NCBI GenBank assembly: GCA_021646415.1
Contig: SOEU01000009.1
Location: forward strand, 62,001 to 126,000
DNA length: 64,000 nucleotides
Direction of reading: 5' to 3'
Source: Candidatus Brocadia sp.
GTDB taxonomy: Bacteria > Planctomycetota > Brocadiia > Brocadiales > Brocadiaceae
A model generated the notes under the pieces. The model was not told the origin of the DNA, made no database searches, and was given only the letters and a program-made list of their open reading frames with translations. Made by a program: the position numbers and the translations under genes. Positions 1-8,240 of this stretch are shown here, one piece after another; within the stretch, counting starts at the first letter, position 1; the number at the start of each line of letters is the position of its first letter.

Positions 1-587
1 TTAAAATCTCTTATCTCTGCCTTTTTTAATGCGGTATTAAAACTTCTTTTAACGTTATCGTACCTATTACCGGTTAATGGATTAACAAAAACATAATCAA
101 ATTGACTGGTGATCCCTTCCAAAGTTTCCCTTAAAGTCTGATTTATAGGTATCTCTTTACGCTCAGAGTTCTTTGTTTGGTCTTGGTTCAACAAGATAAA
201 GCCCGCATTCAAATCAACATTATCCCACTTAAGCCCAAGTATTTCGTCTTTCCTCATTCCTGTATTAAGTGCTGTAATAACAATCGGCTTTAAGTGTTTA
301 TCGCATGAATCAATAAGCCTTTGACACTCCTCTGTGGATAGATACCGTAGGCGTCTATTGTTTTCAGGCAACATCTTTACCTTTCTTATTCGTTTTAAGA
401 TTTCTTCCTCTACCATATCCCATTCGACCGCCTTTGTAAACATATGGAATAAAGTAGCAATCAATCGATTTGCTGTAGCAGGTTTATTTCCCATGTTTGG
501 TTTATCAGTCTGGTATTGTTCAAATAACATGGAACTGAAACGCCTTAAAGGTACATTGCTGAAAGTTTCGGCGCCGTGCTTCGTAAC
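1..587 (-). pseudogene. Tyrosine recombinase (phage-type integrase), truncated, runs off left edge
   Basis: The minus-strand frame stays open from the window edge to a TGA at 588-590. It encodes a core-binding region (…MFTKAVEWDMVEEE…) and then the start of the catalytic domain, including the box-I arginine segment TGMRKDEILGLKW and the strand region KNSERKEIPIN. The HxxR and Tyr boxes would lie left of the window. The N-terminal arm expected for this family (about 60 residues) is missing, because the frame closes just upstream of the core-binding domain with no convincing start. I therefore call it a broken or partial gene. A second integrase piece on the same strand at 2544-2921 suggests the two delimit a decayed mobile region. 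Confidence 0.75.
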
Positions 588-873
588 TCACGCAAGGCCA
601 CCTCTCCACTCATCACGTTATTAACTGGATAATAGCATTGAAATAACTATTTAAATTCCTTATACTTCGCGTAATATGTTGCATTTACAAAATAGGTTTC
701 TCGCTTTTAATGAAAAAAATATCATTAAGTCTCGACATCTTAGAATACATAAGTGAACTTTGAACACGCAATCATAGTAAGTGCGTTGCTTTTTACATGA
801 GGAATATTTTTGGATATTTTCGGGATATTCAGCGCAATGACCTTACAGTATAATTCACTGTGAAAGATTTATT

Positions 874-960
874 ATGATACTTCAACTTATAGTAAATGGG
901 ATAATCACAGGCAGCCTTATTTCGATCATGGCAATTGGGTTTGGTGTGATCTACCGTTGA
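874..960 (+). pseudogene. LivH-like permease N-terminal stub (28 codons)
   Basis: A 28-codon frame (ATG at 874, TGA at 958) encodes one hydrophobic segment with the pattern VNGIITGSLISIMAIGFGV. This resembles the first membrane helix of LivH-type branched-chain amino-acid ABC permeases. The rest of a permease (about 260 residues) is absent, so it is either a remnant or a chance small membrane peptide. Resemblance is by eye only. Confidence 0.35.
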
Positions 961-972
961 TCGCAAGGAACA

Positions 973-1310
973 ATGAAAGAATCTAATAACGAAGTATTAG
1001 TAGTCTCAGACGATGAAGAATTGTATAAATCACTAAAAAGAGCTTTAGAGACTCTTAGGGGGATGGCTGTATTAAAATTTGAAAAAGACCTTTTAAAAAA
1101 GAAACACAAGGTTGTACTATTTGCAACACCAGGGGAGGATTTTGAAGAGTTATTTTATGGTACTATTAGGGCAAGATATCTCAATCCTGTTGCGGTTATT
1201 GGTTTAAAGATAGAGAATCTTTCATGAGAAAGCACCTGTTATTCCAAAACCATTTCGATCATCGTGGTTATATCAATATTCCATTTGATTTGAATGAGGT
1301 TATTTCTTAA
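973..1310 (+). pseudogene. Receiver-like small protein with a frameshift
   Basis: The first frame (973-1227) encodes 84 residues beginning MKESNNEVLVVSDDEELYKSL, which looks like the first strand and helix of a receiver-like fold, and ends IGLKIENLS. An ATG overlapping that stop (1224) opens a second frame to 1310, whose FDHRGYINIPFDLNEVI resembles the C-terminal segment seen in small receiver-like proteins. Joining the two with a one-base shift near 1220-1227 would give one protein of about 112 residues. The function is unknown. I see a frameshift; calling it receiver-like is inference. Confidence 0.4.
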
Positions 1311-1467
1311 GCCAGTCACTGTGGTGGAGCGAGAGAATGCTTGGAATCAACTTTTTAAATCTATGGAAAACGTCAAGGACCGCAAACCTAAACCAAAGCA
1401 ACGTGCGAAAGAACAGGAAGAAGAAATTGCCAAAATGGTGAAGAGTTTTAGAAAGCATCATGCATAA
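1294..1467 (+). CDS. Small antitoxin-like protein upstream of a broken PIN gene
   Basis: This frame encodes 57 residues: MRLFLKPVTVVERENAW, then a very basic and acidic helical tail (KPKPKQRAKEQEEEIAKMVK). Its stop overlaps the start of the PIN-domain remnant at 1460 by eight bases, the usual arrangement of a VapB-type antitoxin and its toxin. No ribbon-helix-helix or AbrB motif is recognisable, and the upstream part may have been lost. With its partner destroyed it would be a non-functional leftover. Confidence 0.4.
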   Translation: MRLFLKPVTVVERENAWNQLFKSMENVKDRKPKPKQRAKEQEEEIAKMVKSFRKHHA

Positions 1468-1659
1468 AGTTGTTCTTGATTCCACGGTTCTTGTTAGTGC
1501 CTTTCTTGCTAAAATGGGTGTTTCTCTTAAAGCACGGACGGATTACATTGTCACACGAGACAATGACCTTCTTTCTCTCGAAAACTATGAGGCATAAAAG
1601 TGGTAACGCCTGAAAAGTTTATAGGGATATCAAGGAGTGACAAGCATCAACCTTTCTAA
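1460..1659 (+). pseudogene. PIN-domain toxin (VapC-like), internal deletion and frameshift
   Basis: The frame begins MHKVVLDSTVLVSAFLAK, the first strand of a PIN nuclease with its first catalytic Asp. It jumps after about 20 residues to DYIVTRDNDLLSLENYEA, the third acidic motif of the fold. It stops at 1595-1597, and a shifted frame then continues KVVTPEKFIGI, the usual final strand of this family. About 80 central residues are missing and the tail is out of frame. This is clearly dead and should not be annotated as a working toxin. Confidence 0.7.
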
Positions 1660-1692
1660 ACCCATTTATAGAATTCCAGCAGAAGGTTTATT

Positions 1693-1926
1693 ATGAAGAC
1701 CAAAACAATCTTTGAAGAAGAAATTTTAAAGGAAATACAAGATTTATCTAAATCAATGCAAAAGAAATTAGTCAAAATTGTGCATTTCCTAAAAAAAGAA
1801 ATTATCTATCCCGAATTAAGTGAAAAGAACGCAACCGATGAATTTCTCTCTGTATGTGGAACATGTGAAGACGGCAGAACCATTAATGAACAATTAAAGG
1901 ATATTTATTCGAGCAGACGGGAATGA
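1693..1926 (+). CDS. Orphan antitoxin-like protein (VapB-type)
   Basis: The gene encodes 77 residues. The N-terminal half is helical and charged (EEILKEIQDLSKSMQKKLV). The tail FLSVCGTCEDGRTINEQLKDIY resembles the toxin-binding tail of small antitoxins that precede PIN-domain toxins. No toxin follows; the next gene starts another TA pair. It is probably left over from a lost module. Family assignment is by pattern recognition only. Confidence 0.5.
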   Translation: MKTKTIFEEEILKEIQDLSKSMQKKLVKIVHFLKKEIIYPELSEKNATDEFLSVCGTCEDGRTINEQLKDIYSSRRE

Positions 1927-1983
1927 ATAGTAATTGAAAATAAAACAGAAACTCTTTTAAATCATTGTGAATAGGAGAAAGAT

Positions 1984-2190
1984 ATGGGCCAAAAATATAG
2001 TGCTTTAGTAGAAGAAGTCAAAAAACTATCAACTGAGGAAAAGGAAGAATTAAAATTTTTAATTGAAAAATATCTAATTGAAGAACGAAGAGAGGAAATT
2101 TTTAAAAATTGCCAGGAAAGTGCAAGGGAAATTGAAGAAGGTCACCTGGAATTTTCGAACGACATTGAAAGGTTAAAGGAGATGCTTTAG
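1984..2190 (+). CDS. Antitoxin of RelE-type pair
   Basis: The gene encodes 68 residues, highly charged and predicted all-helical (VEEVKKLSTEEKEELKFLIEKYL), preceded by a GGAG-type ribosome binding site at about 1975. It is directly followed by the RelE-family toxin, whose TTG start abuts this stop codon, so the two are translationally coupled. Small acidic helical proteins in this position neutralise the toxin and usually repress their own promoter. Function is assigned from position and composition, since the sequence has no strong family motif. Confidence 0.65.
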   Translation: MGQKYSALVEEVKKLSTEEKEELKFLIEKYLIEERREEIFKNCQESAREIEEGHLEFSNDIERLKEML

Positions 2191-2460
2191 TTGATACAAA
2201 TAACTTTTAGTTCTTCCTTTAAAAGGGCTTTTAAGAAAAAGATCAAAGGAAAACAAAATATTGAAGACAAATATTGGGAAAGGGTTAATATTTTTCTCAA
2301 AAACCCGTTAGACCCACAATTAAAAACACACAAGCTTTCCGGAAAATTGGAGGAATTGTGGAGCTTTACCATTGATTATGACTTAAGATTAGTATTTTAT
2401 TTTTTAGAAAACGATAAAGTGGTTTTTATTGACATAGGAAAGCACGATGAGGTTTATTAA
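2191..2460 (+). CDS. RelE/StbE-family mRNA interferase toxin
   Basis: The gene encodes 89 residues from a TTG start that touches the antitoxin stop. It matches the RelE/YafQ-like fold: FKRAFKKKIKGK (first helix), PLDPQLKTHKLSGKLEELWSF, IDYDLRLVFYF and a final DIGKHDEVY. These are characteristic RelE/StbE segments, including the basic helix, the H-K-L pair, the conserved Arg and the terminal His-Asp-x-x-Tyr. Such toxins cleave mRNA on the ribosome. Full length and paired, this is the only apparently intact TA module in the island. Confidence 0.85.
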   Translation: MIQITFSSSFKRAFKKKIKGKQNIEDKYWERVNIFLKNPLDPQLKTHKLSGKLEELWSFTIDYDLRLVFYFLENDKVVFIDIGKHDEVY

Positions 2461-2543
2461 TTTTCTTTTAAATTAAGAATTAACGCTATTTCGGCATAGA
2501 TTTTAATGCTTTTTTACTTTTGTCAACTGTAGTCAAATTGTAG

Positions 2544-2921
2544 TCAGCCACTAAAATCTGAAACCATCTTTAAGACTATCAGGCAATGATGTGTATACCG
2601 TTGCGTCATCTCTATGGAATGATGTCCTAACAACCTCGATATCTTATAAATATCAATGCCCCTTTGCGCTAAACGTGTCGCAAAGGTATGTCTTAAATCG
2701 TGGAAATGAAAGTCATGGATGCCTGCCTTTTTTATAGCGATACTAAAAGCCCTTCTGAGATTGTGACGGTCAATATTAGTTATTGCATTACTCAGAAATA
2801 CAACGTCACTCTTAAGATTCCTGACTTTTGCCTTTTCCATTAAAATATTCAGTGCAATTTGGTTTAACGGAATCGTCCTCGGCTTGCCGTTCTTAGATTC
2901 CTGAATAATGCAGAATTTAGT
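2544..2921 (-). pseudogene. Tyrosine recombinase C-terminal fragment
   Basis: The minus frame holds the C-terminal part of an integrase: a strand region (GKPRTIPLNQIALNILMEK), then FHDLRHTFATRLAQRGID (box II HxxR), then LLGHHSIEMTQRYTH (box with His and the nucleophilic Tyr). The frame is closed upstream by a TAA lying at the 3' end of the flavoprotein gene, so the N-terminal half, including box-I Arg, is gone. It is not the missing half of the fragment at 1-587, because the two overlap in the KxxxxIPxN region. They are two related integrases. Confidence 0.8.
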
Positions 2922-4130
2922 TTAATAAGTTATCCATTTTCTACTCTCTTTTCTTAAAAGAAAGATGTGTTTTCCCAGAACGGCTGTTTTAAGAAGACTT
3001 CCTAAAAAACCAACAAATGTAATTTTCTTTGAGAGCGGAAGCGCCAGCCACCCAATGGCAAGGTGCCTTCCGAGGCTGACAACCTCACCTAAAACTTTTG
3101 GATGATACGGCTTTCTTACACCCCCAAAAATATCCGCGTAGATATTGTTTGCTACCAATCGTCCCTGCTGTAATGCAAACTGAGCAGCGGCAGGAACTGG
3201 TTCTTTTGTGTAAGGGTTCATTGCAAGGGCATTGTCCCCAATGGCATAGATAAATGGATACCCTTCGACCCGAAGAAACTCATCAACAACAATACGTCCT
3301 AATTGTCCAATTTTCATTCCACTTTCTCTCGCGAGTTCATGGATGCGAATGCCTCCCGTCCAAATCACGGTCTTGGTTCCCAACACTTCACCCGATGAAA
3401 GTACAACCGTGTCTGGTGTTCGACTAACAATCTTTGTTCCTGCTATGATTTTTATACCTCTTTCCAGGAGTTTTTTATGAATACGTGCTGCAAAGGATTC
3501 CTCCATTTTTGGTACTATGCGAGTGCCCGATTCAACGATAATAATTTCAACCTCACGCGGATTCACATGGTAGTCACGGGTGCACTGTGCAACGTGATCA
3601 GCAAGTTCAGCAGCGAATTCTACCCCTGACAGACCACCACCGCCGATGACAAACCGAAGCATATCCCTTCGCCGCTCCTCAACCGGTTCTGATGCCGCAC
3701 GTGCACAGAGTTGATTAATATAGTCATAGATTTGTTGAGCATCTCTCAATGTCTGAAGCGGGAAAGAGTTTTCCTGCAATCCAGGGATATTATAAAAATT
3801 TACCTGACTTCCAAGCGCTATTACCAGGTAATCAAATGGTAATGACCTGTTTCCCATATGTATAATATGTTCAGTGGAATCAATCCTGGTTACTTCTCCA
3901 AGGTGAAAAATGATATTTTGCCTTTGTATAATGCGGTGAATAGGAATGGACACCTCTGCTTTTCGAACAGCTGCCTCATGCAATTGCGTCTTGAGCGTAT
4001 GGTAAGGGTTTCTATCAATGAGATGTATTTGATATTCGGGATGCTGACGGAACAACCTTGCTAACCTCAATGCAGCGGTAATTCCTCCGTAACCTGCCCC
4101 CATGACAACAATGTTCTTTTTGACTTCCAT
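2922..4130 (-). CDS. ndh: NAD(P)/FAD-dependent oxidoreductase, type II NADH dehydrogenase-like
   Basis: The gene encodes 402 residues. An N-terminal FAD Rossmann motif (VVMGAGYGGITAALRLARL), a central NAD-binding motif (FVIGGGGLSGVEFAAELA, about residue 160) and a C-terminal FAD contact (IYAIGDNALAMNP) are in the order expected for NDH-2. The length is typical. Such enzymes pass electrons from NADH to quinone at the membrane face without pumping protons. The C-terminal hydrophobic stretch (ITFVGFLGSLLKTAVL) fits membrane attachment. The quinone site cannot be verified, so a sulfide:quinone-like or other role is possible, though I see no redox-active Cys pair. Divergence from the window's proton-pumping nuo complex would give two NADH outlets. 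Confidence 0.8.
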   Translation of the reverse strand: MEVKKNIVVMGAGYGGITAALRLARLFRQHPEYQIHLIDRNPYHTLKTQLHEAAVRKAEVSIPIHRIIQRQNIIFHLGEVTRIDSTEHIIHMGNRSLPFDYLVIALGSQVNFYNIPGLQENSFPLQTLRDAQQIYDYINQLCARAASEPVEERRRDMLRFVIGGGGLSGVEFAAELADHVAQCTRDYHVNPREVEIIIVESGTRIVPKMEESFAARIHKKLLERGIKIIAGTKIVSRTPDTVVLSSGEVLGTKTVIWTGGIRIHELARESGMKIGQLGRIVVDEFLRVEGYPFIYAIGDNALAMNPYTKEPVPAAAQFALQQGRLVANNIYADIFGGVRKPYHPKVLGEVVSLGRHLAIGWLALPLSKKITFVGFLGSLLKTAVLGKHIFLLRKESRKWITY

Positions 4131-4287
4131 GATTGATACCTTCAGATAAATCTAAAACGATTCTGGTTGATTTGATCGGTTGGCCCTAGTCTGCCCTTAT
4201 ATTTCCTGCATAAAACGAACAAGATATTTTATACCTGTGGTCTGAGCTAAAGAGTTTTCGCACACCATCAAACCCTCCGGGACATGC

Positions 4288-6180
4288 TTAATGCGTGCGT
4301 TGTCGAGCCGCAGCTCGGCGGGTCACTGCCAGATCGTAGGCGCGTGCGATATCAGTATTGCGCAGCAAACCCACTAAATGACGCGGATTTTCACGTGCCA
4401 CGACTGGCAATTGACCAACATCGCGCACTCCGATACGCCGCAATGCGGCGCCAATCGTCTCGTCTGGATATGCAAGGAGCAACTCTCGTGTGCAGACTTC
4501 ACCAACAATACGTACCGTACCGATATCGTCATCCTGAGCACGATCAATGTCTTGCACGGTGATAATACCGGTCAATTCGTCTGCATTATTAAGCACTGGT
4601 AATCCGTGCTGTCGTTTTCTGGCAAGTAAATCGGTTGCTACTGTCAACGAATCAGATTCTCGCAAAGTAACGATTTCAGTCTCCATGACTTCATTTACCA
4701 GAATCGTTTCCAATACGTCAACGTCGCGTCCTCGTTGCAGACGTATGCCCTTGCGCGCCAGCCCCAATGTATATACTGAATCGTGTTGTAAATGCCACGA
4801 GAGAAACAGACTAACGTTTACTGCAGCTATCAGTGGCAGAATAATCCGGTAGTCATGGGTCATTTCAAACAGCAGGATGAACGAGGTAATTGGTGCATGT
4901 ATTGTGCCTGCGAGGACGGCTGCCATCCCGACCATCGCAAAGGCAGGTGGTGAAATGTTGAGAGAAGGAAAAACCTGTTTGGCCACAAGCCCATAAGCGC
5001 CCCCAAGTGTAGCCCCGGCAAAAAGGGAAGGAGCAAATACACCGCCGTGAAAACCGCCGCTGATGCAAATCGGCGTTAGCACCAGCCTGGATAACGCCAG
5101 TGAAAGCAGGAGAGTCACCGTCAGAGGTTTGCCGTCTAAAATATTTTCAATTGTGGCATAACCTGTTCCAAACACCTGCGGCAGATGCATTCCAACGAGG
5201 CCGACGGCGAGACCCGCAACTGCAGGTTTAAGCCAGCGAGGGGCATTCCATTTATCAAAGATACCCCGCATGAAATGATGCAAACGAATATAGAATGCCG
5301 CACCAAGTCCGGATAGCACACCCAACCCAAAATAGAGCGGCAGTTCCCATACAGAGTTAAAAGCATATGCAGGGATGTGAAACGCAGGTTGAGGCCCTGA
5401 TACGGCCTGAGTAAATACAGATGATACCACAGACGCTAACGTAACGATGCCAAAGGCGTTTACGCTCAGCTCGCCTATAATAATCTCCAGCGCGAAAAAT
5501 ATACCGGCAATAGGTGCGTTGAAGGCTGCAGCGATCCCCCCCGCAGCGCCCGATGCAACGAGGGCACGAATTCGTTCATCAGAAAGGCGCAAGAGTTGGC
5601 CAAACATTGATCCTAAGTATGCACCAATCTGCACTGAAGGGTCTGCAGGTCCCACGGAAGCACCGGAACCGATAGAGAATGCTGCGGCAACTGTTTTGGT
5701 TGGTATTCTCCGATATGGCAGTCGCCCGCCTCCTAATGCTACGGATTCCATAATACCTGCTATGCCCACATATCGTTCCTTACCAATAAGAAAATGGGAA
5801 ATCAGTCCAACAGCGAGACCGCCAAGGATAGGGATAAAGAAGATCATCCAACTTCCTAAGGAACCCAACACTATTCCTATCCTATCAAATCCTGCCCAAT
5901 TTGCCAAATCTTGAAAAAGTCGAAGGGCGAATTCTTTCTGGTGCAAGAGACCCAGGGGTGTATCTATCCCCTCGAATGCATACCGATATATTACATTAAA
6001 CAGTTGTTTGAAGAGCCATACTCCTATACCGCTCGTGAGACCAACGAGTATCGCTATTACAGCAAGAGCGACCGATTCGGAGAATTGCTGACGATTGAGC
6101 CAGCCTATGACCTTACCGAGAGAAAATAGTCTTATTTTTGTCCGGATATATGGCAACATAACTTTACTTTGTTGAAACAC
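4288..6180 (-). CDS. CLC-family chloride channel with C-terminal CBS pair, gating Glu replaced
   Basis: The gene encodes 630 residues from a GTG start; an in-frame ATG lies eight codons in. The membrane domain shows CLC signatures: GSGASVGPADPSVQIGA (171-187), GGFHGGVFAPSLFAGA and MAAVLAGTIHAPITSFILLFEMT. Two CBS motifs follow from about 487 to the end. The position of the external gating glutamate (GREGP in the E. coli exchanger) is Ala179, giving GPADP. The first selectivity loop is also altered (GIAGIM where GxGxP is usual). Loss of the gate glutamate normally uncouples proton exchange, so this is more likely a passive anion channel. CBS domains suggest nucleotide control. It sits alone between ndh and a repeat region. 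Confidence 0.85.
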   Translation of the reverse strand: MFQQSKVMLPYIRTKIRLFSLGKVIGWLNRQQFSESVALAVIAILVGLTSGIGVWLFKQLFNVIYRYAFEGIDTPLGLLHQKEFALRLFQDLANWAGFDRIGIVLGSLGSWMIFFIPILGGLAVGLISHFLIGKERYVGIAGIMESVALGGGRLPYRRIPTKTVAAAFSIGSGASVGPADPSVQIGAYLGSMFGQLLRLSDERIRALVASGAAGGIAAAFNAPIAGIFFALEIIIGELSVNAFGIVTLASVVSSVFTQAVSGPQPAFHIPAYAFNSVWELPLYFGLGVLSGLGAAFYIRLHHFMRGIFDKWNAPRWLKPAVAGLAVGLVGMHLPQVFGTGYATIENILDGKPLTVTLLLSLALSRLVLTPICISGGFHGGVFAPSLFAGATLGGAYGLVAKQVFPSLNISPPAFAMVGMAAVLAGTIHAPITSFILLFEMTHDYRIILPLIAAVNVSLFLSWHLQHDSVYTLGLARKGIRLQRGRDVDVLETILVNEVMETEIVTLRESDSLTVATDLLARKRQHGLPVLNNADELTGIITVQDIDRAQDDDIGTVRIVGEVCTRELLLAYPDETIGAALRRIGVRDVGQLPVVARENPRHLVGLLRNTDIARAYDLAVTRRAAARQRTH

Positions 6181-6355
6181 GTATGTAAGAAAATATTTCT
6201 AAGTCGTAACTAGAATCAGGCACAACTTCTGATTATTTAATACTTTGCGACTAATATCTATTTTTGGTTTATCGTAACTATTTAGCGAAGCTGACGGTGA
6301 GAGAATATTTTCTCAGAATAATTAGGAGCCAATAGGGAAAACGGGCAGACGGGCA

Positions 6356-6515
6356 AATCCCGAAGGGATGACATGATTATAGAGAGAAAAAACGCGCCAT
6401 ACTATTCAACCCCGTAGGGGTGAAATATCGAGAAAATAATGATACCATGCCACCCCTACGGGGTTAACCATAATTGCATAACGATATGCTATAATAATGA
6501 CATCCCTTCGGGATT
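6356..6515. repeat. Nested inverted repeats in the 6181-6699 intergenic region
   Basis: There are four short palindromic units. Outer arms at 6356-6372 and 6499-6515 share CCCGAAGGGATG / CATCCCTTCGGG (15 of 17 paired). Inner arms at 6408-6422 and 6451-6465 pair perfectly over 15 bases (AACCCCGTAGGGGTG). Each arm also contains its own small palindrome. The arrangement A-B-B'-A' resembles composite REP elements. No gene was found in the surrounding 519 bases. Confidence 0.8.
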
Positions 6516-6699
6516 ACATAATCAATATATTGTTCGTTCATAGTGTTTGTGTGCGAAAATACGCTGAATAGCTACGGTTTATTACTTTATCCCTGCTTGA
6601 ATTCTCTTTGACATGTGCATTACCGAAGAACGAAAAACTTGCTGATGGCTATTTCAAAATCAAATCTATAGAGCTTAAGAAAAAACTTGGCGTTTAAGT

Positions 6700-7263
6700 T
6701 TAACAAACTTGAGTACCTTCGGAAAGTCCTTCGGCGAACTGTTCCAGGTGGTGATGCACATCCCGGCCCACCCGCTCCCCCACCTGTTCGAATTGCCGAT
6801 ACAAGGCTTGCTGCTCCTCCAGACTTAGGACCTTGTTGGTTAGTGGGAACAGTAGGTAGTCTTCTTTCCAAATGTGGTTGGGATATAGAGCGGCAATCTC
6901 TCTCAAGCTCTTCACAACCGCCTTTCTGGCAGCGGGATCACCGCCGTGATAGGCATCTGCAGAATCGGCCAACTCTTTGACGAGCGCCCGGCCTCGCGTG
7001 TGTTCGGCCGTCAGCGCTCCCACCGGGCAACCTTGCATTGGGATGCCCTTATTAGCCAAAGCTGGGAATAGCAACTCCTCTTCTTTGCCGTGATGACACA
7101 CATCGGCGAAGGTGTGCATGAATTCAATAACCCCCTGAAGCGTTTTCACATCCACTACCTGGCCAGCCTCCAGCCGGTCTGCCAGCACTGAAACTGCGCC
7201 GATCACTTTGGCAATAATGAGATGTTCATCCTCAAGCATTTGGATGGGGCTGTTGTTCGTCAT
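6700..7263 (-). CDS. Hemerythrin-like HHE domain protein
   Basis: The gene encodes 187 residues with a GGAAGGAG ribosome binding site. Iron-ligand candidates occur in hemerythrin order: His in LEDEHLIIAK, HTFADVCHHGKEEELLFP, a mid-protein His in TAEHTRGR, and HIWKEDYLLFP near residue 130. Hemerythrin-like proteins bind O2 or sense oxygen or NO at a di-iron centre. The length is longer than a minimal domain (about 130), with a polar C-terminal tail (DVHHHLEQF). It is the first of a minus-strand run of redox and stress genes and is the paralogue of the gene at 7758-8240. Confidence 0.85.
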   Translation of the reverse strand: MTNNSPIQMLEDEHLIIAKVIGAVSVLADRLEAGQVVDVKTLQGVIEFMHTFADVCHHGKEEELLFPALANKGIPMQGCPVGALTAEHTRGRALVKELADSADAYHGGDPAARKAVVKSLREIAALYPNHIWKEDYLLFPLTNKVLSLEEQQALYRQFEQVGERVGRDVHHHLEQFAEGLSEGTQVC

Positions 7264-7335
7264 CTTTGATCTCCTTCCCTTTAAAAGATAGAGGCCATTA
7301 TCTACCGTTGACCTTTGTCTCTTTCACAAGTCAAA

Positions 7336-7749
7336 TTAGATAAATAGGATTTGATCCTGGCCAGCCTCGGCCAGAAATGTGGTTAGCCCCATACTCTTAT
7401 CAATCTCATTTACGAGTTCGTTACGAGAGACATTCAGCATGCTCATAGAATTTGTACAGACATAAAACTTTGCACCCATAGCCTTAGCTTGTGTTAAAAG
7501 TTCTGAGATTTCCTGAATATGGCCTTTTTTCATATGCTCTTCCAATAGTTTCCTGTGAGTCTGCCCCTCTTCATTAAGTTGGAACACAGATTTTCCTTTT
7601 ACCAGATATTCTAACGCCCAATAGGTAAAAAAACATCTTGCCTCTCTGCCTAAGGCCAGGGCTACAAGGACAATAGAAAAACCATGATAAACGCGATCGT
7701 AAGAACCGCTATGGAATATGATCGACAAACCTTTTTTATCTGTATCCAT
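7336..7749 (-). CDS. DsrE-family protein
   Basis: The gene encodes 137 residues with the DsrE/DsrF-like pattern: an N-terminal strand (LSIIFHSGSYDRVYHGFSIVLVALALG), FFTYWALEYLVKG, and a later AMGAKFYVCTNSMSMLNV segment carrying the single cysteine in the position often used for sulfur relay or peroxiredoxin-like chemistry. Stand-alone DsrE proteins act in sulfur transfer or disulfide handling; the substrate here is unknown. It lies between two hemerythrin genes, 9 bases downstream of one of them, so co-transcription is likely. Confidence 0.7.
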   Translation of the reverse strand: MDTDKKGLSIIFHSGSYDRVYHGFSIVLVALALGREARCFFTYWALEYLVKGKSVFQLNEEGQTHRKLLEEHMKKGHIQEISELLTQAKAMGAKFYVCTNSMSMLNVSRNELVNEIDKSMGLTTFLAEAGQDQILFI

Positions 7750-7757
7750 GTTTTATT

Positions 7758-8240
7758 TCATTTACCTCTTATAGTTTCTGCCCAATCTAGCAATGGCACG
7801 CCTGCCTCTCTTGAGACAGCAAGTTTCTCGCTTAGATTATCAATTTCCTTGTTACTCAATCGTTCGGAAAGTATGGATAAACCGTCACAGTTTGATACGT
7901 GGATTAAGAGCGTTCTTGCTGCATTGGCAGCCTGCTTTGCCTCTTCATCTGTTAGATTGTCCTTCTTTAATAGATTGGCACAAGAACGGGCAGTAGCTAT
8001 TACCCCGTCATGTTCCTCGAGTAACTGGTCGACATGCTCACCCAGCAATACGCGAAGCGCGGGATAAAGGGTCTCTTCTTCATATCGAAAATGTGGGCCG
8101 ACAAGCACGTTTATATTGCCAAGTATTTTTCTTGCCTTAGCAACATCTTTTAATTGTAAAGCCTTTATTAATTCAAGCAACCCGTCCCTTACCTTCCTGT
8201 GGTCCTCTCTGAATTCGGCAATGGGATCTAATTTTGTCAT
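7758..8240 (-). CDS. Hemerythrin-like HHE domain protein (second copy)
   Basis: The gene encodes 160 residues when started at the ATG of MTKLDPIAEF. An earlier ATG is three codons upstream but touches the GGAGG ribosome binding site, so the later one is preferred. Ligand candidates are REDHRKVRDG, GPHFRYEEETLYPAL, LLEEHDGVI and HVSNCDG. The protein is only distantly similar to its neighbour at 6700-7263. The C-terminal EKLAVSREAGVPLLDWAETI is an extension. Its upstream neighbour's reading frame overlaps its start. The role is probably O2, NO or iron handling, inferred from the family. Confidence 0.8.
   Translation of the reverse strand: MTKLDPIAEFREDHRKVRDGLLELIKALQLKDVAKARKILGNINVLVGPHFRYEEETLYPALRVLLGEHVDQLLEEHDGVIATARSCANLLKKDNLTDEEAKQAANAARTLLIHVSNCDGLSILSERLSNKEIDNLSEKLAVSREAGVPLLDWAETIRGK

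Noticed and set aside
334-624. 96-codon plus frame at the left edge
   Set aside because: Antisense to the integrase fragment, which has clear motifs.
5447-5914. 155-codon plus frame opposite the CLC gene
   Set aside because: Lies wholly antisense to a well-supported membrane protein and reads as low-complexity Pro/Ala/Ser.
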